Both the position numbers and the translations under genes were made by a program. This document shows, piece after piece, positions 11,797 to 21,842 of a stretch of DNA of 64,000 nucleotides. Within the stretch, counting starts at the first letter, position 1. The number at the start of each line of letters is the position of its first letter. Under the pieces are notes generated by a model. It had not been told where the DNA came from, searched no databases, and saw only the letters and a list, made by a program, of their open reading frames with translations. This DNA is from Henricia sp. BOLD:AAB3569 (Eukaryota; Echinodermata; Asteroidea; Spinulosida; Echinasteridae). The stretch is taken from positions 496,001-560,000 of the forward strand of contig JBBELK010000450.1 in assembly GCA_037783545.1 (NCBI GenBank), written 5' to 3'.

Positions 11797-11830
11797 CTGA
11801 TGAGTTTAAGTCGAAAAGCTTTAGCATGTC
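11797..11830 (+). ncRNA. hammerhead-ribozyme-like core in left pLTR
   Basis: CTGATGA (11797-11803), a nine-base stem-II region, then GAAA, followed by TTTAGCAT and a GTC triplet at 11828-11830. This order matches the conserved core of hammerhead ribozymes, known from terminal repeats of Penelope-like elements. Stem II is weak and the 5' strand of stem III looks shortened, so catalytic activity is doubtful. Confidence 0.55.
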
Positions 11831-11985
11831 TTTGTCGTTACTTAATTCTATTTTCTGATTTTGCAGTACCAAACACTTACTCATTTATTTGAAACGACGG
11901 TAAACAGCACGTTCTATCCTCCATCTGCAGCAACTTGCCTGCTTCCCGCAAACAGCCGTCGCGTGTCTGCAAGAATGCTTGCAAT

Positions 11986-12198
11986 GCTGCAACACAGCCC
12001 AAATGCACATCTGCTATAGGACAACACTTGCTTGATCACCCCAAGTGCTCGGAACAATACAGCGAACAGCAGTTCTCTTTACTTGCCAGAGCACGCAATA
12101 TCATGCATCTGCACATGCTCGAAGCTACATACATTCACTTCACAAAACTCGTGTTATGCCGTCAGAAAGAATTTGTACACGCGCTACATGTAGTCTAA
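11986..12198 (+). pseudogene. C-terminal fragment of a Penelope-like polyprotein
   Basis: The open frame encodes CTSAIGQHLLDHPKC, then QFSLLARARNIMHLHMLEA, then LCRQKEFVHAL, followed by TAA. The pattern GxHLLxxPxC, FxxLxxAR, HLxxLEAxYI, LCRQKEFV is the C-terminal part of retroelement proteins I associate with Penelope-like elements. Frame 11935-12198 is open, but no start codon is implied. Without catalytic domains this is a dead fragment. A LINE origin is the main alternative. Confidence 0.65.
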
Positions 12199-12332
12199 CT
12201 GCGCATGCGCAGTAGCGTGCTCCCTGCTGTTGTTAGCTGACCAATTAGCGCGCAGCATTCTGAACATGTCATTCCCGCCTTTAGCCTTATATTATATCGA
12301 TAGCGTCACCCACGCCATTCTTGCGTTTTGCT

Positions 12333-12366
12333 CTGATGAGTGCAAGTCGAAAAGCTTTAGCATGTC
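12333..12366 (+). ncRNA. hammerhead-ribozyme-like core in right pLTR
   Basis: Second copy of the motif at 11797-11830: CTGATGA (12333-12339), a nine-base spacer, GAAA, then TTTAGCAT and GTC at 12364-12366. The stem-II region differs at two positions between copies while the core is unchanged. Confidence 0.55.
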
Positions 12367-12568
12367 TTTGTCATTACTTAATTCTATTTTCCTATTAGCA
12401 GAATGTTGTACAGTCAAACCTGCTATTAAGGCCAGCTTGATAAATGGGCTACCTGCTTATAGTGGCCACCCATCTTTGGTCCCACATTTATAGTGGCAAA
12501 ATTTTTACAGCCAGTTTTTTTCAACCTGTTATCTTTTCTCACAACTCTCCGTCACCTCTTCTCCTCAG

Positions 12569-12780
12569 ATGCCAAACGAATCAAGCTTCTCCGATATGAC
12601 GACCCAGACCTGGGCCCACGTAAACTTCCCAAATTCCAGGAACACACTCAAGGCAAGACCACGGTGCCCTCTGAAGCCACATTCACAATCTCCCTGGAGA
12701 CCAAACGGGTTGCTGTATCGGAAAACGGCAAAAGCATACATGTAGATGTAGGCTCGATATTGGTTTACATGGTAGAGTAG
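12569..12780 (+). CDS. LARS1: leucyl-tRNA synthetase, cytoplasmic: terminal coding exon and stop
   Basis: The exon starts after TCTCCTCAG (12568), completes the split Asp codon and ends with TAG at 12778-12780. It encodes AKRIKLLRYDDPDLGPR, an internal stretch, then VSENGKSIHVDVGSILVYMVE. The (K/R)YDDPxLGPR motif and the final VDxGxxxxYxV(E/H) ending match the C-terminus of animal LARS1, whose C-terminal extension is tied to complex assembly and tRNA binding. The four exons together give the last 181 residues with consistent phases. Confidence 0.95.
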
Positions 12781-12812
12781 AGATCAGTCAAATTTAACAA
12801 GGAAATAGATAA

Positions 12813-13496
12813 TAGTGCTGGGAGTTACCGTTTATTTTTCTAAACATTTAAACGTCAATTTAACGTACGTTTAAACGAATAGTAAACATAACAGTTCTTT
12901 GACCTGGTATCATGTGCGTTCGTGCGGCACCACTGACACTTCATTGAATTGGAGCATACATGATGCAGGCCACGAATATTCAGATATAGGCGTTGCTGTT
13001 ACTTTCGAGATAAGTCACTCAAACCCATTTTTATTGATTAAATGAAAATACAAAAGGTAGCCTAGTTCAGGGTGATAAAAATTCACAAAGACTCGGTGAA
13101 TAGCTTTGACTTCAACTTGCAACCATGGAAAATCAATAAAAGCTCTAATACAAGTACGATCGTCGGCTTCACAATGGTTACCGCCCTGCTTTGAATTCAA
13201 CTTGCAAGATGAAACCGAAAACAATCAGTAAAATCGCTTCCACCCGCAAACGCAACTGCATGGTGGGCTTGAAACCACAAAAGGTTACCGACCATTGGGC
13301 TCATCACAGCGGAATGCTGCCTGATTCTTTTTCAGAAAAAAAAACTGACACTTTAGACGTTTCCGGCGGCGCAAAACTGCCAATAGATCTTTGAAAAAGA
13401 GGATCGTTTTTTCACAAGTTGGTTTCGGATATCCGTTTAGCATCTTTCTAAACGGATAATTTCGGTCGTTTAAACGTTTACACAGTCCCAGCATTA
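12813..13496. mobile_element. 684-bp hAT-like non-autonomous element in LARS1 3' region
   Basis: The terminal inverted repeats TAGTGCTGGGA and TCCCAGCATTA are flanked by the perfect 8-bp duplication ATAGATAA (12805-12812 and 13497-13504). The 8-bp duplication and TAGNG-like ends are typical of hAT transposons. Subterminal TTTAAACG motifs repeat near both ends. It has no transposase. It starts 33 bp after the LARS1 stop, so the 3' UTR must run into it. Confidence 0.9.
13135..13140 (+). promoter_or_regulatory. candidate LARS1 polyadenylation signal AATAAA
   Basis: First canonical AATAAA after the LARS1 stop, 355 bp downstream and inside the hAT-like element. A variant ATTAAA lies at 13037-13042. 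Which one is used cannot be told from sequence. Confidence 0.4.
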
Positions 13497-13750
13497 ATAG
13501 ATAATTTAGTAAATGTAATCATGGTATTAATGTAAAGGGTATCTAATTTGAAAATATCAGGTGAGGTTTATCAGTTGACACCGACAGGAAAGAGTAAAGC
13601 ATTTTCACTTCATTTTGTTTGTTGTTTTTGTTGATAACCACTCTTGGCTTAAAATTGATAATACTGTTAGCAGATTTGTCAAAGTATCCTTTGCCAATTT
13701 AGGATGTTTGAGGGAAGTATCTGTCAATTATTTGGGGAATTGAAGCACAT

Positions 13751-14370
13751 GCAGCATGATATGTGACGGAGGGTACCTCCACCCCTCCCCCTTCCATTAT
13801 TCCCCTATTGTGTCTCAAACATCCAAGGAATTTCAAAGAAATTCCTTTCAGTGTTTAGGGGGTGGTGGTGGTTAACAAAAGGGAAGAGTGTGTTGAGGTT
13901 AGGGTTGTAACAAGTCTCCCTCTGCTCAAGTCCCAAGTCAAGTCAAGTCAAATGGCCTCCGAGTGTCAAGTCAAGTCAAGTCGATTCAAGTCAAGTAGTA
14001 TTTGTTCAAGTTAATTTCAAAATGAGTCTAAACCCTGAATATTGCATTCGCGTAGGGTATTTGTGTTGTTCTGTTAAAAGAAAGCTTTAGTTATGAAAAA
14101 CAATTGGTCCTCAAAATGACAAAATGGCATGTTTTATGCGTCAAAGTTAAATTTCATTTTTGGCAGACGCGAGTATAAATAATGTACAAGTCTGAGTCAA
14201 GTCGAGTCATTTAAGGTTCAACTTCAAGTCAAGTCATTTGAGGTTCGAGTCTCAAGTCAAGTCAAGTCGGTGGAACTCGAGTTGACTCGAGTCCGAGTCA
14301 TTACAACTCTGGTTGAGGTATACATGTAGGAGCGGTAGAGGGGGAGTCAACTTGTCACATATCATGCTGG
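13751..14370. mobile_element. GCAGCA(T/C)GATATGTG-family MITE split by a hAT-like element
   Basis: GCAGCATGATATGTGAC at the left is mirrored by CACATATCATGCTGG at the right. The interior (TCTCAAACATCCAAGGAATT, GTTAACAAAAGGGAAGAG) matches the uninterrupted 177-bp copy at 57439-57615. Without the insert at 13900-14311 this copy would be about 200 bp. Confidence 0.85.
13900..14311. mobile_element. 412-bp hAT-like element rich in CAAGT repeats
   Basis: The ends TAGGGTTGTAAC and its inverse partner CAGAGTTGTAAT are flanked by the perfect 8-bp duplication GTTGAGGT (13892-13899 and 14312-14319). The interior is largely iterated CAAGT and AAGTC motifs. The CAGNGTTGTAA end and 8-bp duplication point to hAT. 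No coding capacity. Confidence 0.88.
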
Positions 14371-14986
14371 CTATAGATTGAAGTGTTGATCACAAAATAG
14401 AAATATATAAAAAGTGGTCGGTTGGGTACGTCATAATATAATATAAGCTCTAAAAACATTACAATAACTAGGATAACTTGTAAGTAAACACAGATGTGCC
14501 CTTGCTGCACTGGTGTAAAACAGGGTGGTTTAAATTTCTTTAATTACACAAGTTAGGCTGTTTATAGGCCCATTGTATCATTTGCAATGACCCTATTTTG
14601 TTTTTCATGAGTTGACAAGTAAACCTTACTTGGTGTTGATAGCAATGGTAACAAACACCACATGAATTTATTTCATGTTGGAAATTGAAAACTGAAGGTG
14701 GGTTTCTAAAAAAAGTCTTGTGCACGGGACTTTTTAACTATTCACTTGTACACAAAATCTATATATAGATTTTCAAGGTTTTCTGAACCATTAATGCATG
14801 ATGGATTTTTAAAATTCCCTTTTGATGGAATATTTGAAAAGGACTAAATTCCCATTTTCTGCAAACCACAGTATGTATACATGTACGAATTGGGGCATCA
14901 TCAGAGGATGTTTTTGGTATTTCATTTGTATCAAGTAAAATATTTCAAATTCAAGGGGCCTTATGGACAGAAATAGAGATCTGGTT

Positions 14987-15815
14987 ATTATTATTATTAT
15001 TACTTTCTGGTACTGAAACCAAGGATTCCTCAAAAGTGCCCATTGCACCAAGGGCCTAGAGGGTCACTGCCTATTGACAATTGGATGCCATCCGTGACCA
15101 GAAATCCAACTAAAAAGCGTCTTTTTTTTATGATTGGGCACTGTACTTGCGTATTGTGATTAGGGTATTAAAAACTCAGAAAAACTGAAAAAAAGGTACT
15201 TTAAAAAAACCTTTCCCCGTAATTAGGGTCCTTGAGAGGACTTAGGATGATTAAATGTTTAATTTTGACTCAATTAGTTTCGCCTGCATGGCTTCAAAAT
15301 GGGCAGAAAATGCAATCAATGTGCAGACATAACCCTGCATTACACTGTTCAAATGTGTGGAATACACCAGTGCATTTTGCGGAACGTCTTTGTACTTGTT
15401 AAGGGGTGCATTTTTGGACTGTAGAAATTACGTGTTTAGGGTAGTTTTTGAAAAACTCTGGTCACGCACGGCATCCACTTGTCAATGTGCAGTGGCCCCC
15501 CTGGGCCATTGCACTGTCGCTCGCAAGCGTGAGGAAACCCATGAGGAGAAGACGATGAATTAGAAACGGCCAGAGACATCGGGGAATCCCCTTGCTCTTC
15601 ACAAAAGAATGCTCTAGATCTTTAAAGTGCGTTACCTAACAAACTGGACCAACAGCTTTACATCCCTTCCGAAGGATGGAGCAACTGTGGTTAAGTGCCT
15701 TGCTCAAGGGCACAGGTACCACGGCCGGGTATCGAACCCGCAACCCCAAGTTTTCACCCGAGTATTGCAAGTCAGTGACTTAAACCACTCAGCCATGGTT
15801 AAGGTAGTGGGTTTG
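14987..15815 (-). mobile_element. tRNA-derived SINE (minus strand), split by an insertion
   Basis: Read on the minus strand: a tRNA-like head with A box TGGCTGAGTGG and B box GGTTCGATACCC, a body with GCAAGGCACTTAACC and CCTTCGGAAGGGATGTAAAG, then a 3' end with GAGGAATCCTTGG and an (AAT)n tail at 14987-15001. The same body occurs in the + copies at 20474 and 25690. The head resembles Ser/Leu-type tRNAs. Transcription would be by RNA polymerase III. Confidence 0.88.
15049..15507. mobile_element. hAT-like element inserted in the SINE
   Basis: The SINE 3' portion stops at CATTGCAC and resumes with ATTGCAC (15042-15048 and 15508-15514), a 7-8 bp target duplication. The insert ends AGGGCCTAGAGGGTCACTG and CAGTGGCCCCCCTGGGCC are inverted. 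Size and duplication fit hAT; no transposase was seen. Confidence 0.75.
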
Positions 15816-15864
15816 AGTCCAGACCATGTCCCTATTGATTGTACCCCCGACCAAGGCACTTTCA

Positions 15865-15962
15865 CTATGAGCAAAAACATGTACATGTTCATTGTGACCC
15901 CATTGTTAGTAACAATGGTGTGTGCCCAATTTCCATTGTTAGATGTTCATAGTGTTTGTCAT
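15865..15962. repeat. short palindromic relative of the 29652-30729 element ends
   Basis: CACTATGAGC on the left and GTTCATAGTG on the right enclose CCCAATTTCCATTGTTAG, the same terminal sequence that bounds 29652-30729. Probably a solo or deleted copy. Confidence 0.6.
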
Positions 15963-16173
15963 GAATTGCTTCTCCCAACCATGGGTACATGACAGGGTTG
16001 TACTTGTAGTCGAGTCCACAAGTTCAGAGCCGATAAAATCACAAGTCCAGTAACAAGAAGCAAAGATGAACACGCACAAAAGAATGCCTTTGTTGGAGTT
16101 CATTTTAATAGCTTGTGACTTGAATTGAGACCCACGGACTTGTGGTGGACTTGTGAAGGCTTGTGAGGACTTG

Positions 16174-19100
16174 TGGCTGAGGTTACCTCAGCTCTAACTT
16201 TATCATTTTTTTCAGATGTGGTTTTTCGGATGTAGAGCTGAGGTTACTTATCAACATGAACACGATATCTCAAATTCAGTCTGTGCACTGGTGGTCTGTA
16301 ATCGACCGCGCATTGCCATTCCTTTGTACACGGATAGACACATCGTACACAAGACTTGAATTTGTACACATCGGCTGTCATTCCTGACCTCCTTTTTTAC
16401 TGCAATTGTAGGTTGAATCTTCATCGTGGCTTGTTATTTTTCTGAAGGACCTGCGTAGTGGTTATTCCTGACAAGGTTTGGGCGAGTCCCAGTAGTAGAG
16501 GACCTGGCTTAGACATGTATGCACATAATTTAGGAGAGGATAACTCAACTGTTATAGGCTAATATGACCCCAAGGAACAACTTGGGATGTGTGCCAAAAT
16601 CTCTATCCGGGGCGAAAAGCCCGAAAATGACCACGCCCTTTTTAAGATGGTCACGCCCCTTTCTTAATCAGTAGTGCTGCTTCCGACATAGTTGTATCTA
16701 CTGAATTCAACTGATATTAGCTAATATGACCCCGAGGAACAACTTGGGATGTGTCCCAAAATCGTTGCCGAGGAGAAGTACCCAAAACTGACCACGCCCT
16801 TTTAAATGACCACGACCTTTATCAGAAGTGCTACCTCTGACATATCTATACATGTATCTACTGAACTTGACTGATATAAGCTAATTTGTGCCAAATTCAC
16901 TATCGATAGAAAAGTACCCGGAAATGACCACACCCTTTTAAACGACCACGCCCCATATTATCAGAAATGCTGCTTTCGACATAGCCAAACTACTGAACTC
17001 AACTGATAAAGGCTAATTTGAGCCCTAGGAATAACTTGAGATAGGGGTGTCAAAATCGCCACCTAGAGAGTAGTTCCCACAAATGACCACGCCCTTTTAA
17101 AAATGACCACGCCCCTTATTTAAAGTGTACTTCCGACATCGGTGTATCTACTCTAGGGCAAGCTAATTTGATCCAAGGGAACAACTTCGGATTTGTGCCA
17201 AATTCCCTATCCGGGATAAGTACCCCAAAATGGCCACGTCCTTTTAAATGACCACACCACCTCTTATCAGAAGTGCTATACGTACTTTTAATTTTGCTTT
17301 ATCTACTGAAATCAACAGATATAAGATAATAGGACCCCGAGGAACAACATGGGATGTATGCCAAAATCCTGGGGGAAAAGTACCCAAAAATTAACACGCC
17401 CTTTTTTTCGTCAGAAGCGCATTACCTCCGACATAGTTGTATTTACTGAACGCAACTGATGTAAGCTAATTTGACCCCGAGGAACAATTTGGGATGTGTG
17501 CCTTATTCGCGGTTAGGGGAGAAGTACCCCAAAACGACAACATTCCTCTTTTCATCTGCAGTGCTATACTTCCGACATAGCTGTATCTTCAAAACTGTTA
17601 CAGCTGGGTATCTGGGTTGCTCAAAATGGCCATGATGTTTAGTGGGTCATATAGAAGAGTTTCGAATATATATTTTGATAATTAGAGAAATTGCCAAAAA
17701 TGTTATCCATTACCATAGATACTACCCCTTACTACCTATCGGTACATATATAAATTGCCAAATATTTATTAACGTAAGCGTTCCATGCTTAAATTGTACG
17801 AATGTCTATTTCTTATTCTATAGTGCACTCACACAGTAGTAAATCGTGTTATGACTTCCGTCATGACATAGCATTTTTCTAGGCAATGCACCCTATCAGC
17901 AGTATGGATTAACACGAATAGCTAGATTTTTTAATAATGTGCACCAAGCTGTAGTGAGTAGATTGTTTCAATAATTTTCACCCTTTAACTACATGTTATA
18001 CTTGAACAAGGTGAAGCACAATGAGCAGTGGGAACGACCTCACCCTAAAAAGAAACAGTTATACCATCATCAGATTGCTACACAAAGTCAATAGTAAATT
18101 TTGCTGAGCTCTGCCATCAAATACCGCTATAATTCTTTCCAAAGCAAAGACAATCTCTTTCCCCTCTGATACACAGTACAGATCTAATTTCTATCAAAAT
18201 ATAAATTTAAAACTCTTCTATGACCCCCTAAACATTATAACCATTCCGAAAATTTTGAGCAACCCAGAAGATACAACTATGTCAGAAGTACATTTCTGAT
18301 AAGAAGTGGGTGTGGTTATTTTCCGGTACTTCTCCCCGGACAGCGAATTTGGCACACATCCCACATTGTTTCTCAGGGTTACATTAGCTTACATCAGTTA
18401 AGTTCAGTAGTATATCTATGATGGATACAGCATTTCTGATAAGAAGGGGCGTGGTCATTTTCGGGTGCTTCACCTGGATAGCGAATTTGGCACAAATCCC
18501 AAGTTGTTCCTTGGGGTCATATTATATTGTATCAGTCGAGTTCAGTAGATACAGCGATGTCGAAAGTAGCACTTTAAATGTGGGGCGTAGTCATTTTAAA
18601 AAGGGCGTGGTCATTTTCGGGAACTTCTCCATAGGTGGCGATATTGACACACATCCCAAGTTATTCCTCGGGGTCAAATTAGCTTATCAGTTGAGTTCAG
18701 TAGTTTAGCTATGTCGGAAATAGCACTTCTGATAAGGCGGGGCGTGGTCATTTAAAAGGGTGTGGTCATTTCTGTGTACTTTTCCATCGATAGTAAATTT
18801 GGCACAAATCCCAAGTTGTTCCTCGGGGTCAAATTAGCTTATATCAGTCAAGTTCAGTAGATACATGTGTAGATATGTCAGAGGTAGCACTTCTGATAAA
18901 GGTCGTGGTCATTTAAAAGGGCGTGGTCAGTTTTGGGTACTTCTCCCCAGGTAGAGATTTTGGGACACATCCCAAGTTGTTCCTCGGGGTCATATTAGCT
19001 AATATCGGTTGAATTCAGTAGATACAACTATGTCGAAAGCAGCACTTCTGATAAAGAAAGGGGCGTGACCATCTTAAAAAGGGCGTGGTCATTTTCGGGT

Positions 19101-19354
19101 ATTTCGCCCCGGATAGCGAATTTGGCACACATCCCACGTTGTTCCTTGGGGTCAAATTAGTCTAGATCAGTTGAGAAATCCTCTCCTAAATTATGTGCAT
19201 ACATGTCTAAGCCAGGTCCTAGACTACAGGGAGAAGAGAGAAAATGACATTTGTTTTGTTATATCGTGTTCATGTTGATAACCTCAGCTCTACATCCGAA
19301 AAACCACATCCGAATAACCACATGATAAAGTTAGAGCTGAGGTAACCTTAGCTA
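16174..19354. mobile_element. 3.2-kb MULE-like foldback element with inverted tandem arrays
   Basis: The ends TGGCTGAGGTTACCTCAGCT and (inverted) TAGCTAAGGTTACCTCAGCT continue into matching inverted arms of about 1.5 kb. Each arm is mostly a tandem array of ~150-170 bp units containing GACCACGCCC and GGAACAACTTGGGATG: forward at 16555-17600, reverse complement at 18240-19190. The loop of about 500 bp (17690-18185) is unique. Imperfect 9-bp flanks (GAGGACTTG, TGGGACTGG, 6 of 9 matching) fit Mutator-like insertion. The same termini make up the hairpin at 46584-46691. Confidence 0.85.
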
Positions 19355-20473
19355 TGGGACTGGTGATGGACTCGACTAGCCGATGTTTGATTACATAGTC
19401 CATGTGTGCATAATATGACTACGTACAGGCTCCCAAGAGAGTTGGGAAAGTTTATAGAATGGCCTCATTGAGCCCAATGACCAGGGGTAATATATTTGTG
19501 ATAAAGCATCTAGCCTTGAACATATGCAAGCAGCATTGTTGAGGTTAGATGGCTATATAAGCTATATATTAAGATGTGTGCTGTATAAGCACATCTCTCT
19601 GTACTATAATAAGGAGCCTGGCAAACATTTCAAAATTGTACAAGAATGGTCAATAAATTTTTGTTCAGGTTTTTATCAAATAGTCTTTAATTTTCAAAAA
19701 ACAATCTTCTAACACGCTGCATTTTCATTGCCATCTCAAATGACAGCTTAAAGTTTTACATGTAGGCCTACTTTGCAAGTTCATCTTTTCCCAGTCAAGA
19801 AATATAAAAGGATAACTTGAACAGTTTCATTTCATTTATTATTTCTCAGGAGAACAACAAAGGTGACAAAGTACAATACAAGCATTAAAAAAGTAATTTT
19901 GAAAACGAGAATGATAACACCCCTGAAGGATTGCCAAAAAGCGAACTGGTGGCTCTCCCATTATGCTGTCAATGCGACAGACTATAACTTAGTACAGAAT
20001 CAGCATATTAAAACAAAATAATAATAATAATAATAATAATAAAATAAAATAAATAAATAAATACTTTTCAAAGGAAGCCTTTATTTATCCTTTTCAAGCT
20101 AATTTTTTACAAGCAAAATTTATGTATATACAAAAGTAAAAGAGTGGTACCAAGGAAACAAAACATTTAGTATAACGTAACAGGAAAAAGATCAGCAATT
20201 TCAAACAAGGGTAGGAGTAATGATTTCAAGCCCTCTCTCCCCAGAGCAGCTACTCTGAGGAGAAAAGGCCTGAAAAATTTGAAAATACAGAATAATTTAC
20301 AAGGAAAGATATTGAAGTTATCATTATTGACCAAAGAAAAGAAGTTGATTTGTCGAAGTGAGACAAAAATACTGGTCACAAAATAATGTACAACGGGAGT
20401 GGGAAAGGTGTTAGGGAAACCTAAGAAAATGTGAGCGCTCCCCTGCCCAGAAATAAATACACAGATAGAATGT
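19355..20473. other. stretch without recognised genes
   Basis: Only AT-rich sequence and a short (AAT)n/(AAAT)n microsatellite near 20020-20060 are seen. No conserved ORF, TIR pair or RNA gene was recognised. Confidence 0.6.
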
Positions 20474-20856
20474 GGGGTACCGTGGCCGAGCGGCTTAGGT
20501 CATTGACTCGCAATCATAGGTGAAAACTTGGGCTTGCAGGTTCGAACCTCCCCACGGCTACGGTACCTGTGCCCTTGGGCAAGGCACTCAACCACACTTG
20601 CTCCATCCTTCGGAAGGGATGTAAAGCCGTTGGTCCAGTGTGTTAGGTAATGGAAACGCACTCTAAAGATCCCAGAGCATTCTTTCGTGAAGAGCAAGGG
20701 GGATCATCCCCGGTGTCTCTGGCCATTTCTAATTCTAATTCTTCATGGGTTTCCTCACGCTTGCGAGTGACAGTGCAATGAGCACTATTGAGGAATCCTT
20801 GGTATGAATACCAGAAAGAAATAATAATAATGATAATAATAATAATAATAATAACA
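20474..20856 (+). mobile_element. tRNA-derived SINE, near full length
   Basis: A box GTGGCCGAGCGG at about 20482 and B box GGTTCGAACCTC at 20539 form a Ser/Leu-type tRNA-like head. It is followed by GGCAAGGCACTCAACC, CCTTCGGAAGGGATGTAAAG and an (AAT)n tail at 20820-20856. It matches the minus-strand copy at 14987-15815 along its whole length and is the best reference copy of the family here. Confidence 0.92.
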
Positions 20857-21842
20857 AAAACAATTGCAAGAGGTATCATATTTTAACAAACAGACAGTTA
20901 TTTTTACAGTTTTAATCATTTGCACTCATAAATTTTAACTATGATGTTCTTTAAAGAGACTGACACACAGAGCAGCAGCAAAATATTGCAACAGAAAAAT
21001 GTGTTTCTTTTGATTTATTTTATCCAAAGATTCAATTATTTTATTGATCATATTACTTCCAGCTGCTTCATGTATTGTAGGGAACAACAGAGGGCCTCCT
21101 CTGTCCATCGAACAAGTTCTTAGCGGCGCGGTCGAATTCATTGTTAAACTGGGTGTAACTAAGTTTGCGGAACTTTCGCTGCATTTTGTTTACTCGAAAA
21201 CAAACACATTTTCATTGTTGGGCATTTATATAAGGAAAGTAGTGGCACTAAAGAGTATAAATGACGATTTTTGGTTGACATTTGGTTTGCTAAAAGTGAA
21301 ATAAATACCATCTTTCTGGTATTAATATAAAATGTACCCCCTGCGTGCAAAGTAGAACACTTCGCTTCAGTCACTGCGCGTGCGCTGCACATAACACGTG
21401 CTGCGCTCGAGATAGATCGACCGATCATTCACTCGGAATCGGTAGTGAGATAGATGTGCACGTGTTTACCAGTTTACGAAGAAAGAATTAAACACGCGGG
21501 AAAAGTTGGTTAATTTTCTCTTCAAAATTTACACTGTCAATGATACTCCCAAAAGCTAATTTCTAGCACACAAATTTACATCAGTGTTGACGTTTTCACA
21601 AGGACTGCACTGGAGTCTGAACTGAATAAGTGTACTGTCTGCAGTGTGAACTTTGTCTGCTGTCGGGTGAGTATTTTTCTAGGTATTTTTTCCGTTTACT
21701 TTGAACAAAGATTTTAAGGAAATCACCTCTGGAATCAACAAATAATTACAGATAAACCAATTCTAATATAATTTCCACATGCACTTTTGTCGCAAATGTT
21801 GCTTTTCTAAAGAAAAATCACATTTTCTCCTTAGTTTAAAAA
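20857..21842. other. stretch without recognised genes
   Basis: No conserved ORF. TCGGGTGAGTA at about 21664 resembles a 5' splice site after a GC-richer segment, but no start codon frame or partner acceptor supports an exon. Confidence 0.5.

Larger units (their letters stand above)
11712..12391 (+). mobile_element. truncated Penelope-like retroelement with flanking repeats
   Basis: A 680-bp insertion bounded by the direct repeat CTATTA (11706-11711 and 12392-12397). The host repeat continues on both sides, matching the uninterrupted relative at 5440-5520. Near-identical direct repeats of about 145 bp (11712-11855 and 12246-12391) flank a coding remnant, an arrangement like the pLTRs of Penelope-like elements. 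Each repeat carries a hammerhead-like core. Reverse transcriptase and the GIY-YIG catalytic part are missing. Confidence 0.75.
11507..12568 (+). other. LARS1: last LARS1 intron, 1,062 bp
   Basis: It runs from GTAAGA to CTCTTCTCCTCAG. It consists largely of an AGTCAAACC-family repeat (about 11588-11705 and 12398-12490) split by the Penelope-like remnant described separately. Confidence 0.85.

Noticed and set aside
21430-21670. Possible first exon ending TCGGGTGAGTA
   Set aside because: One donor-like site without a coding frame, promoter elements or a downstream partner.
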